Source of the DNA: Asterias amurensis
Lineage: Eukaryota > Echinodermata > Asteroidea > Forcipulatida > Asteriidae
DNA: 64,000 bases
Assembly (NCBI RefSeq): GCF_032118995.1
Contig: NC_092648.1
Location: 7,089,501 to 7,153,500, forward strand
Direction: 5' to 3'
Part shown: in pieces, positions 10,158-22,800 of the stretch
Layout of the letters: the number at the start of each line of letters is the position of its first letter
Position numbering within the stretch: the first letter of the stretch is position 1
Made by a program: the position numbers and the translations under genes
Notes under the pieces: generated by a model
What the model was told of the DNA's origin: nothing
Databases searched by the model: none
Seen by the model: only the letters and a program-made list of their open reading frames with translations

Positions 10158-13100
10158 ATGCAAGTAAAAATACGACCCAACTACAAACTCATCTTTGTGT
10201 CATTCTTCTTCCTTGTGACGGCACTTCTAGTATTTTTGTCTTTTCACGATGCTTCCTTGTTTAGCTGGAACTCAAATAAAGACACTGACAAGAACAAACT
10301 CATGTCCTTCTTCCGTCAAGACGATCAACCATTTGATGATGACGTGTACAGCAGTGCCAATATTGGCATTGACAATGTTGATGATGTTAGCAATAATAAT
10401 ATCTTAAACTGGTTGCAGGAAGATAAGCAACTCGCTGCCAACAAGGATGACTTTTATGGAGTGATGTTTGATGCTGGCAGTACTGGAAGTAGGATACATG
10501 TTTATCACTTTAGAAACCGTTCGGAAGGTCAGTTTTTGCATCGCAACTGAACTATGAATGATGTATGTAGGACGAATATTGGTTATATTAATTATTATTA
10601 ACCCATAATAAGGTTTATCGCGAATCAGAAACGCAATGCATTGTGGGAAGGAATATGGGACGGTTTCTATGCAGTTTCTACAACTTGCGCACTCAACGCC
10701 TTTACCTTTGTGTGGGTTCAACAGCGCCCTCTATTGATATTTTGCTATTCGCGATAAACCTTATCCACCGATGATTGTGTGTTAAGCAGAGTAAATGTAG
10801 GCCCTATACTCAGTACTTGTTTATTTTTACGTTTACGTTGGTTTACTCAGCAGAGTCCACAACTGTTTGGACGTAAAGCTAAGGTTGGTTGATTGGTGCT
10901 CAAGCAGTAGGAATACAAGTGACTCCAGGCTAACAAAAAGGGCCTGAAGAAAAAAGAGGTGCTATACCGTATACGTGTAATATTATAATGAACGGTGGCA
11001 ATACAACTGTGCAGGACATCAGACAGGGTGGTGCAAATAAAAACAGCTTCCACTGCTCAAAGGCTAGCAGCTACTCCTTCCCGGAAGGCCATCTGAGATG
11101 GAGCATTGAGGACAATCCCAGGGTGTTCCACATTGAGACAGTCTGGGGGAAGAAGGAGAATCCGCAAAGCTGGGTGCGGCTTGTAATGAGTTGGAACTTG
11201 TTTGGGTGGTATGATCTCGTGCTGCTGGGAGGCATTAGTGTGAGGTAGACTGCAGGATCGATGGCAACTATGTTATGGTGGATTTTGTAGAGTAAGGTTC
11301 TAGGCTTGCAGTTTGTCGTCTCCATTCTAGGGTTTTCCATTGAAGATCTTGTAACATTTTGGATACACTTTCCGTTCGGTGGTACTCATGGAAGACAAAC
11401 CTGGCTGCACGGCGCTGGATTTTTTCTTCTCTGGTGATGTCTTGCTTAGTATGACGGCTCCAGACAGTGCTACAGTACTCTAAATGAGGTGTGACGAGGC
11501 CAGTGATGCTTTTTCCTTGATCTTTTGTGAGCAGCTCCTCAAGTTGCGACGAAGCAGGCCTAGAATTGTATTGGCTTTGCATGTTACCTTGTCAATGTGT
11601 TTTGCCAAGACATGTCGTTCGAGAATGTAAGGCCGAAATAAGGGTATTCTGAGACAGAAGATAGACAGTCGTCTCCCAGTTGGTATTGTGTATTTATAAT
11701 CTTGACATTTTTTAATGTTGAACTGCATCTGCCAGTCTACTGACCATTGATGAATACGATCGAGATCCTGCTGCAAGATGTCACTGTCATTGGATGAGGT
11801 GGATCTATAAATTAGGCAGTCATCTGCAAACAGACGTGGTTTAGAGGTGATCCTGGTTGGCAGGTCATTGATGAAAATGAGGAAGAGGAGTGGTCCGAGG
11901 ACAGTTCCCTGTGGAACCCCCCCGATAATACTGGGGCCCAGTCTGAAGACTGGCCATCTGTGACAACACGTTGGGAGCGCTGTGTCAAGGAGTCTTGTGA
12001 ACAAAAAAGTGGCATGTTACTCAGGTGGGATTCAAAACCACGACCCTTGCAATTCTAGAGCAGTGTCTTACCAACTAGACTACCGAGGTTGCCTAGTAGC
12101 TAGAGGCTAGAGGCAGTTCGAATCCTAATTGTACACATCGGTCACTGGTGTAAAAATAGGTAAAAACCAAAATCAATAATATTCTTTATCCCCGATGCAA
12201 ATTTAACATCTCTTAATCGTTGTGGTACCCGCTGCCAAAACTTACGCTTGGCACTACCTCTAGCTACGGGGCAACATCGGTTGTCTAGTTGGTAAGACAC
12301 TACTCTAGAATGGCAATGGGTTTTTTTTTAAAGAGGAGGATGAGGGCCTTTTTATTTATTATTTTATTTATTTTTTCCAAGACGGCCGCTTAGTACTTAT
12401 AATCAAATAGGCCACAAATTCTTCAGTTTGAAACACTGCAAACTTATTTTATATCTTTTTGCAAATAGGCCTAAGGACCCGTGTTAACAGGGTTGGATTA
12501 TTACACTAAAAAAATTGGCTAGTATCTGGTAGGCATTTACTAATATTGTTTCATGAAACAGACGGTGCCTGTGATATTTTTTTCACAGGAATCGGGGAAA
12601 GTACTGAGTACATGTATACAGTGCTAACACACATCAGTATATGGGTAAAAACCAAAATTAATATTCTTTATCCCAGCTGCCAAAACTTAGGGTATGAACT
12701 GCCTCTAGCTACCGGGCAATCTCGATAGTCTAGTTGGCAAGACACTGCTCTGTCCTCATTAGTTTCACATAAAATGACCAAAATCGTTTGGGTTGTTCCA
12801 TCAAGCTGCCTCCAATGATATTGTTGACATAGTAACTGTGGACATTTTTATGAACACACTTTAAAAGACATGGTTGTGGTATTTGCGAAATTTGCTTCGC
12901 AACCATCACCTGTGTGTGTACATGTACTTCTAGCTTTTTTGTATAGACTGTATCATACAAGCTGTTTCGGACATTGGTCCAATTCTTGTTAACTGAGTTT
13001 TGTTCAGGATTTGAATTCAGGAACTCCTTCGTAAGATTATTTCATCAATTGCTTGAGGTTTTCAGGGTCAGCTTTGTTGAAGTTGTATACCTTTCTTGGT

Positions 13101-13797
13101 GGTTCATGGCGTGTTGTTGCTCTCATGTTAATATGGTGTTGTTGTCTGATATCTCTTGGTTGCTTTGCACACCACAAATGAGCTGCAGAAAGGTACATGT
13201 AGTTATGACTAAATCCAAGATGCTATTCAATAAAGGTCTGGTGACTGAACCAACCAGCTGGCAAAGGGAATTGTCTACCAACATATTCAAGACATTCTGG
13301 TGGACTCTGGATGTTCTTGAGCTGGTTAGGGTTCATGTTTCCCAACTAACTGGAAAGTTATAAAAGTCTACGATGGTGTTATATATGGTAATTTGCCTCA
13401 GTATTTAGGTAGTAATATAAGTTGCAAAAAATGTGACTTGAGTGAGGACATCTACATGTATCTATCTTCCAATAAGTACATTCCTCCAGAGGAGTATATA
13501 CTTGGGTGCAAATGTGCTTGGTCACGGAAACAACAAAATGTATTTTTACCTCCTCCTATGCGACCGTCGGGAGGTGGGTCACGTTATTGCAACTACAAAA
13601 GGTGCAAACTGAAAATAAGGTGCAAGTAAAAAGATGTCTCTGGAATAAACTTCCAAATCACATCAGGGACACAACATCCTTCATCACATTCAAGGCACTT
13701 TTGAAAGCCCACTTGTTTCAGGAGGCCTACATGTACCATCAATGACTATTTTTCCTGTGATTTAGCGCCTTTGATTTAGGTGCTATAAAAATTTATT

Positions 13798-13842
<45 letters not shown>

Positions 13843-16800
13843 CTGTGTGGTAGACATTCGGAGGGTGAGTGGATTCAGGTGGTTCCGGATGATCTCCAGT
13901 GACTTGAGCTGAAACCACGGTGGTTGGTAGGGCATTCCAGATGCGGATGACACTTGGGAAGAAGCTATGCTAGTATGAAAGTATTCTACAGTGATGTGTG
14001 AATTGTAGATAGTGGCATCTAGTCTTCTTCTTTCTTATTACAATGTAGTGTGGACCGCCAACGGCGTATTACGTACTCTGTGATGTGTGTACTGTGTGCT
14101 TCCATGGTGGAGACCAATATGTACAGTGCAGTGTGAGCTTAAAACAGCTGAGAGGACTGCATCTGCCGAGGTGCTGTCAACAAGTGTGAGGCAGTGCATT
14201 CCAGAGCCTAATGCCATCTAGAAAAAAATTGATCTTTGGTAGATTTGTGTTCTGGCAAACGGAACCAAGTATTAATGAGTACGACCACGAATCGTTAAAG
14301 TTGGTATAAGGAAGGACGTAGGGATGTCAACAAGTCCATTCACGATGCGGATCATTATTTCAGCTTTCGCATGGGCTCTTCTTTCCTGCAGGGATTGCCA
14401 TCGCAGCTGTTCAAGCACAGCTGTTACACTGCTCGTTGTTCTAGAGGACAAACCTGGCATCCCTGCGCTGGACCATTTCCAGCTTGCTGATGTTGGCAGT
14501 GGTGCAAGGGTCCCAGATAACACTAGCATGCTCGATTATTGGACGAAGAAGGGTCATAGCACAGTATCTTCTCTTGGACATTGGTGGATGTTCCTTTGCA
14601 AGAAAGCCCGGGTTGAGTTTGTGTTTGAAGCAACTTTTGTGATGAATACGATCCCAAGGGATGTTATTGGCAGTCGCAGCCTCTTCTAGGGTGTGACTAT
14701 GGATGTTATATGGCACATTGTTAATTTTGCTTTTATTTGTGTCGTGGAGAACTTTTTTTAATGAAATTCCATCTGCTAGTCATCCTCCCAATACTGTAAC
14801 TGGTTAAAGTCTTACTGGAGTTTGATGGTATCGTCCTCACACTTGATCTTTTGACAAAGGACACAGTCATCAGCAAACAACTTGACTTATGATTCTGCTG
14901 ATATTAAGTCAGGCAAAGAGATGGAGATTACCATAGTGATGTTGATTTGTATTGTGACATCACACTTTACTTAGCAACTACGATCAATTGGCAGTTAATA
15001 TCAGGTCCCAGAGGTAGAGGGTGCACCAGTTCAAGCAGCCAACATTTTGTGAAGGAAGTTTTGTGTAGTTTACCAAACGTAATACAGGGGAGTCGAACCC
15101 AGTGGGACAACACGTAATGTTAGAGTGCTCCCTCTAGTTCTGTGTGACACTTACAGTCTGACAGTGTTCCTTTTTAGCTGTAGGTCTGATTGTACTGCAC
15201 ATGCTCTTTATTCCAGCCTGATGAAAGATGGAGCAGCAAATTTCTCTGACGCAAATCATTGTCATGTTGTTTGCATCAAGAATATTGCAAATAACGTCTC
15301 CAACAGTATCGCAAATGTTACAAACCACTTTTTAAAACTTACTTTGCCAACCATACAAGTTGCCTCATGAAATGTGATGCAATAGGCCTACATGGGAAGT
15401 CACTCAAGGCACATTGTCTAATCATGGTTTGACCAGTGTCATGTCATCAAGAATCAATCAAATTATTCAATAAATAAATGCATTATTCTTTGTCTGTATA
15501 CTATAGGAAAGCCACCATTACTGAAATCAGAAGTCTTCAATAACACCAAGCATGGACTGGCAGATTTTGCAGATTCACCAAAAGAGGTGAGCTATTATTC
15601 ATTTGAACAAAAAACAATGTGTTTTTTGTTTTTCTGTGTACATTTATCTGCCAAGTCTTTTTAAGTGAAATTTTAATCTCTACCAAACAATAGTTTTGTA
15701 TTTTTTTAAGTATTCCCAAATCTTGTTTTTTCCCCAAAGATATTGTTAGAAATAAACTTGTATTTAAAGGCAGTGGACACTATTGGTAATTACTCAAAAT
15801 AATTATTGGCATAAAACATTTCTTGGTGACGAGTAATGGGGAGAGGTTAATGGTATAAAACATTGTGAGAAACGGCTCCCTCTGAAGTGCCATAGTTTTC
15901 GAGAAAGAAGTAATTTTCCACAAATTTGATTTCGAAACCTCAGATTTAGAACTTGAGGTCTCGAAATCAACCATCTTAAACGCACCCAACTTCGTGTGAC
16001 AAGGGCTATTTTTCTTTCATTATTATCTCGCAACTTCGATGACCGATTGAGCTCAAATTTTCACAGGTTTGTTATTTTATGCACATGTTGAGATACACCA
16101 ACTGTGAAGGCTAGTCTTTGACAATTACAAATAGTGTCCACTGCCTTTAAAAAAATGATGATTTGTGAATGATTTGTGAATTTTAACTACTTGAGCATTC
16201 CCAAGCAAACAAATTGGGATTAGTTTGGCAACAGTTTAAAACAAAACATACAAGGAAATGCAACCCAAATCATACAGTGTAGAAGTGTAAAAGAGAACTT
16301 TCCATTCATGGCAGGCCTGGAATACATGGCATTGTCTCCGCTGCCCATTGTCTTGGCATTGGTACCCCTAGAAAGTTTCCCATTGACTTTTATATTTTCA
16401 AATGGAAGTGCCCCCTTTGCAAAATGAAAATGGCCTTGCCCTTTCAACATGTTCAAAGATGAAATGCCAGGCCTGCAGTCATGGTTAGGGGATAACCCAT
16501 GGAGGAAGGAAGAGAAGGAGCTGGAACAACCGGCAAAACCGCAGAGTAACAAGGACAAAGAGTAACAAAAGAATACCCTGACAATGCTCCTGTCTATCCA
16601 GTGGAAAAAGATAGGAGACCTCCAGCTGGACGGCCGATTAACGAGCAGGATTAGGTCTTTTGTACAGAAGGTGTGGTACCGCCAGACTGCGCCGTTGCCT
16701 TCGTGTAAAGTTGAATCATTGGAGACAAGAATTGTGAATATACTGTATATACACGTTTTCATTTACCGTTTGTGGTGTTTCACGGAAACATTTTTTGTGA

Positions 16801-19800
16801 CTTTCTTGTCACTAGCAGTGGTTCAAAATTTGGGTATTAGCACACAAGGGTGGTTGGTATTCAATTGTGGTTTTTTGATTTGGTGGGCGAAAGTGTACAC
16901 AATTTTTATCAGGTCTCAAAAAAGTTGTTTTTCTGTATTATATCCATACGACATACGACACCATAGTTGAGAGTGAAGAACCAAGTGCGCACGCATAAAC
17001 TCACATACGCCAGGTTGCCCATTGTCTGTATAAGGTATGTGGGTGATTTTGAGGTGTCCTTAAACAACCGCGGTACCATGGGTTTGACTTTTGAAGTCCC
17101 TTCGTTCGAGCTCCTTCTCTTCCTTCCTCCATGGTTAACCAAAGATACCAAACATGTGAGGTCTGGCAATTTACATTGTATGTCCAGCCCTAGATATCTT
17201 CAACCCAATCACTTAGCTATTAGTTGATGTACATAATGCTACATGCTATGAGCAGTATACACTTCACATTGCTGTTTGTTCCTTTATCTTGACTACAACA
17301 TTTCTCTGATAGGCTGTAGAGGTCGTTCGTAATCTACTAGACATTGGAATGAAGAGTATCCCAACAGAGTTATGGTCGTCAACCCCAGTAGCCCTTAAAG
17401 CTACTGCTGGATTAAGACTTATCCCTCCTGAGAAAGCACAGCGCTTACTGGATGGTGTAAGTATCTTATAGTAGGACATTTCTAATCAGGATAGACATGT
17501 TTCAGAAAATAGCAACAACAAAAACGTTCATATATTTTTACTATAAAACAGTCAAACAGCAATGTGGAACAAGAAGAATTTGTCCCAATGGGAAAACACA
17601 GTCTGAGAAACCTATTGTCGTAACGCTTCTCTGATTGAAATTTTGGAATAAAACTGATATTTTTTACATTTATTGTAACCACGTTACCTTGAAGTGCTAC
17701 ATATGTTATTATACCATCGAAAGCTGCTGATTTCTGCTAAAAACATTCTGCTCAAGTAGCTGTTTAAATATCAGTTCAATTTAAGATTGATTACCAAACG
17801 TATACCTTCCCAAGTCTCATCATTTTTGGACTGGGACAGAATTGACTTTAGAGTTGCACTAAAATATGTGATGATAATTCTGGCACAGCAATTAGTGTTT
17901 AAGCACATAAATGTGTAGGCCTAAACATTTGTTTTTAATGGTTGTAAAAATGTAACCATGACTTAACCAAGTAAGATTATACAAAATGTTCTACAAGTAT
18001 ACTGTGATCTACTTTTTCTTTTAAAAGCTACAACCAATTATCTGCCAATGTGTGCTGAAATACTGGATTTGGCAGGAAAAAGTGGAAACCATCATGGCAG
18101 GCTATCAAACTCTCATAATCCTTATTTGTCAGACAAAATCATCAGGACTGTATTGGGATATTATGTAATAATAGCCCAGTGAAAGGAAGATTTCATGCAT
18201 AGATTCCAGCACCTTTGTACAAGGCAAACAGAGCATTTAACAAGGAGTGCTCAATAGATAAGTGCAATAGGCATGTTATTAAGTCACCCATTATTGACTT
18301 TATGCCACACTGAATATTGCAGACATATTATCTCATCAAACTTGTGGCATCTAAAGGACGTTTTTAAAATGGGTTGACCAACTTACTGCAAGTTGCAGTG
18401 CAACAGTGTCTTTGATAATTGTGCTTAATAAGGAGTGGTTATAGTTGATTTTGGTTTGTTTCTACATGTACAGGTCTATGAGCTACTTTTACATTCAGGT
18501 CTTCACACGGAGAGTAAAAAACATACTGTGGCTATAATAGATGGAATACATGAAGGGGAGTTCATCTGGCTAACAGTCAACTTCCTTAGAGGTTAGTTTC
18601 TAAGTAGACATGCTATGTGTAAGCTCATGGCTGCTTATTGCAGTGTCGGCAGGCATATCACAAATCTGGTTTCAGTTCGTAGCTTGTTAAATAAATCTAA
18701 ATGATGTTTGTGAGTACAGTGTATGTGGCAACAAAAACTGTTTCCCACTTTAATAACTTAACCATTGCTTTACCACTGACACCTAAGACATTGGTTTACA
18801 ATCCTACTTTCTAACAACTGTGCAATGTTACAGATAGGGTTGTGCATCCTATGTTAAAACAGAACATGAGCCTTTCAGTTCCATTGATTTCAGGGTACCT
18901 GGGATTGTCTGTGCCAGCAAGTGTTTTAGGTCTTAAGACGATAACCAGTGTATTTTTTGTAGTCTGTCTCAGTCTCGGCCTCGGCCTGCAAAAGTCTTGG
19001 TCTTGGAAGGGTTGGGTCTCTGTCTCAGGATGACTGGTCTTATGTATTATTTGCTTATTTTGTCTTGTTTAACCAGAGAAGCCCCATCTGTTAACTGTTC
19101 TCTAGGGGCCTTGCAGCCGATTTCACGAAACTTTACGCAACTGCGTAAGTCCACTTGCGCAACGTTTATGGTGCAACTTACGCCATAAACATTGGGCAAG
19201 TGAACTTATACGCAGTTGCCTAAAGTTTTGTGAAATCAGCCCCTGGTCTTGGTTAGTCCTAGTCTTGGTCTTGACTGTCAATGTCCTGGTTGGACAATTA
19301 AGATTCATCCTGACCACAGCAAACAATGTGATTTTATGCACGGAAGGGACCTACTCGGCCAGTTTTTGGCATAGCGCCCTGTTACTTACAATCAAACTTC
19401 TTTATCTCACTTACACCCACACACATACACACGTGCATGCAAAGAAACACTACATGTAGTTGGTCTTTGTTCAGGGTATAAACGAACGAGTTGAATATCA
19501 CTTTCAGCATGCCTATTTTCTACAGCAGACTATGAAGAAAACAAAATCACTGAATAAGTACTCAATATTTCATTTGTCAGGAGTTCTGGGGTCATTGGAT
19601 CATGCCACTAACACCATGGGGGTGTTGGACCTTGGTGGAGGGTCGACACAGATAACATTTGCACCTCGGTTTGAGGAAACAATCCTGCAAGGGATGCCAC
19701 TGGGATTGATCAAGACATTCCGATTTATGAAAGAGTCTTTCCAACTCTACACACACAGGTTTGATATGTTGATTAATTTCTACCTTGCTGTCATGTACTA

Positions 19801-22800
19801 TGAACAAATACAATGCACTATATATAATTTCATAGTCTGAAAAGTTTTGAAGTCATAATAAAAGTAACCTTCCTATAAACATGGTTACATTTTCTAGTAA
19901 GTTGACCAACTATTTGAAAGCATTAATCTGCATGGATGAGTATAGTGGAACGTAGAGTGTTCTTCACTTGTTGGTTTTTGGAGGGCCCGCCTAAAATTTA
20001 AGGCTGCCCTGCTAAAGAATTGGCCGCCCTAAGTATTTGGCAAATCATGGATGAACACAATTTAAAACCGAGCGCGAAAGACTAGTTAATATAAGTTCTA
20101 AAATGAGTAACTGTGTTACTGAGCTCGCTGACTGCCAAACCACTGCATTGCAATTACCCTAGACCAACCGGTTTACCGAGAACATACATAGCTAGCTGAC
20201 AGCCCGGTAGTTCTATTAATAGTACATGTGTTGCCTGTATAGCCTAAATCAAAGAACCTTATTGGTCCACTTCCACAAAAAGTTATGCATTATTCAGCCT
20301 GCCTGTCGAAACCGGAACTGTATGGCCGATAAATAGTCTTGCAACAAGAATACTGCTTTGAGTGTTGTCGATTACCAGGGAAGTATTACAGGTACCGTAC
20401 ACGCTTCTTTGATCTGAGCCACCTACTCTTTTCTTCCCTTAGGCATAAAAAAAAATGTTATGTTGGCGTAACCCGACCTACCCTAAACATACGATCGACC
20501 CTGGATATTTTATCAAGGGAAGAAATTTATTGATTAAAATCTATTAAAAACATCTAAATAAAATAAATGTCATCAAGAGTTTAAAAATATACTATTTGTT
20601 GTGTGTAGCCATGTTTTGTTTTTTTATCGTGTATACTACTGGCACAATTAGAAAACATGTAATTTTCGTTGCTGGGAGGGAAAAAAACAAAAACAATCCC
20701 TACCTACCCTATATTTTGGGGCCCGTTACGTCAACACAAGTTTTTTTTATGCCTTATTTAAGACTTTGCAAACACTCTTACGTACCCTTTGGTCTACAGT
20801 GGGAATCTTTCATCCTACGGCTTTATATAATTCCAATTGTATGCAAGTTAGTCCCACGCATGTACAGTAAATGTAAATTCATTAGTCATGCTGAGGGTTT
20901 CACAGTTTTGTGCCAAAAAGGTAGAATATAATAATTTATTGTTGTGCTATTGAAGGGATTTAATTAATTTGGTGCTTATTTAAATTTGACATTTGACATC
21001 TCCCATTTGTCCCCAGTTACCTTGGTCTTGGACTTAAGGCAGCTCGCCTGGGGACCATGAAACTTGAAGAGCAGAATGAGACTTCCCATATTACCAGTAC
21101 TACTATTCATTTAAATGATTACTCAAGTAAGTCATTAACATTGTTTAACCTTTAACCTTTATGAGTAACCAACACAGCTCTATCGTCATGTACTAAGGTT
21201 TTTGAGCACTGTTTTGCTGTTGTATAAACAACATGCATAATGCATAAGAAGTGACAATAGCGACGATTAAAGATTATTTTCAAGAAGAAAATCACGAGTT
21301 GCAATTACGGAGTAAATACAGAGGAAGAATCGCAACTTATTCTCTTCTACCTGATATATTTAACAACTGTGATCATGGCAGTGAAAGTCTGAGTAAGGAG
21401 AGGAACAGATCTGTGAGATTTGTTTTTTAGCTTGAGCGATGAAGTTTTAAATAATTAATTGACTTAGTTGAAAAATTTCTTTGTAGAAAATTTGAATGAA
21501 AGCCCTCTTTTCACCATGACTGGGCCAGTCCCTTGATGTCTTTAATCTGCCGCTGTATACAGAAAGCAGCTTATTCTCTTGTTATCTGGATCTTTGTCAG
21601 ACAAAAGGATTTAGTGGTTAAACATGATTTTCTCAAAATATGTGATTTTGGTCGTGGTGGATTTGGCAAGTCTTGAAATTGATGACAATGTTCTTAATCT
21701 TTAAAACCTACAGGGAGCAACTTTTCCACCGTGTGTCTTCCAGCCAACATGAAGGCTGATTGGGACTTTGCTGGTACATCGTACACTGCATCCTCATCCA
21801 ACAGCCAAGAAGTGACTAATTTATTCAACATTTGCTCCAAGGTCACCAAGCAATTCATGGCTGATCAAGTCTTCAGGCCAAGTGAAATCCAGAACCGCAG
21901 TTTCTATACTTCTTCATACTTCTTGGGAAAAGGGGTTGAGAGTGGTCTCATAGGTAAAGTAAAATCCGGTCAATATATCTGTCATGTTCAATATTTTGAA
22001 GAAAACAATATTTTTTCGTATTCCACTCGCACTTGTGTGATAACTTATAGTATTTAGTTTCTTCTACATGTATTATCTATACTATTAAAAGCGTAACCCG
22101 CGCCATCTTGGATTGAAATTAGAAGGTTCAGTGGCATGGCATCCTTGTGGAAATCAACACGGTTAAGTGTGTGGAATTCAATACGTTTGTGTGGTTTCAG
22201 ACGTCGGGTTGCAAGTCTACAAAACCCTGACCCAAACTCCCACTTACAAGTCATCTGATTGGAGAAAGTTTGGGCAGTGACCGTGTGTCAACCACTGGTC
22301 GATGTTGTTACCAGACTTCCTAGAAATCTTTCTGACAGGCGACTCATTGGACAGTGTTTCGCAGATGGTTCTCCGGATTGGTTCACTCATTGCCCCTTGC
22401 CCGCCCACCCGCCATTCGATCCGCCCTTTTTGGTCGGGTTACTTTCATGTTGTACTAAGCATGGTTCTCCGGATTGGTTCATTCATTGCCGCGCAGGGTC
22501 GAAAGGGTCGAAGAGGCGAGGTGCCAGGACAAAACCGAAACAAATCTCACGAATTTGCATTGAATGAATGAAGTAACTCACAGATTGATGTTTCGCAGGC
22601 GACCATGTGTCAACCACTGGTCGATGTTGTTATCAGACTTCCTAGAAATCCTTCTGACAGGTGACTCATTTGTTGAAAAGATTAAATGGAGAATATTTAT
22701 AAAAAAGCATCCACTTCCAAATGGCATGAGAATTATCATGATGGACAAGGATGGAATCAAACGGAAGCTTAATAATTTGGAAACATTGGGTAGGGCCGGC

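Noticed and set aside
12266..12320. Functional tRNA gene
   Set aside because: Only the D-arm/A-box part is tRNA-like; acceptor stem and B-box are missing.
12974..13363. A 129-residue plus-strand open frame
   Set aside because: It is the antisense of a LINE endonuclease and linker whose minus-strand translation is recognisable.
16220..16762. A 180-residue minus-strand open frame in ENTPD5 intron 2
   Set aside because: No recognisable domain, low-complexity serine-rich parts, and it crosses a probable MITE; it reads like chance openness.
19460..19840. The full 126-residue open frame as an ENTPD5 exon
   Set aside because: Only 19581-19758 is coding; the frame runs into intron on both sides of good AG and GT borders.
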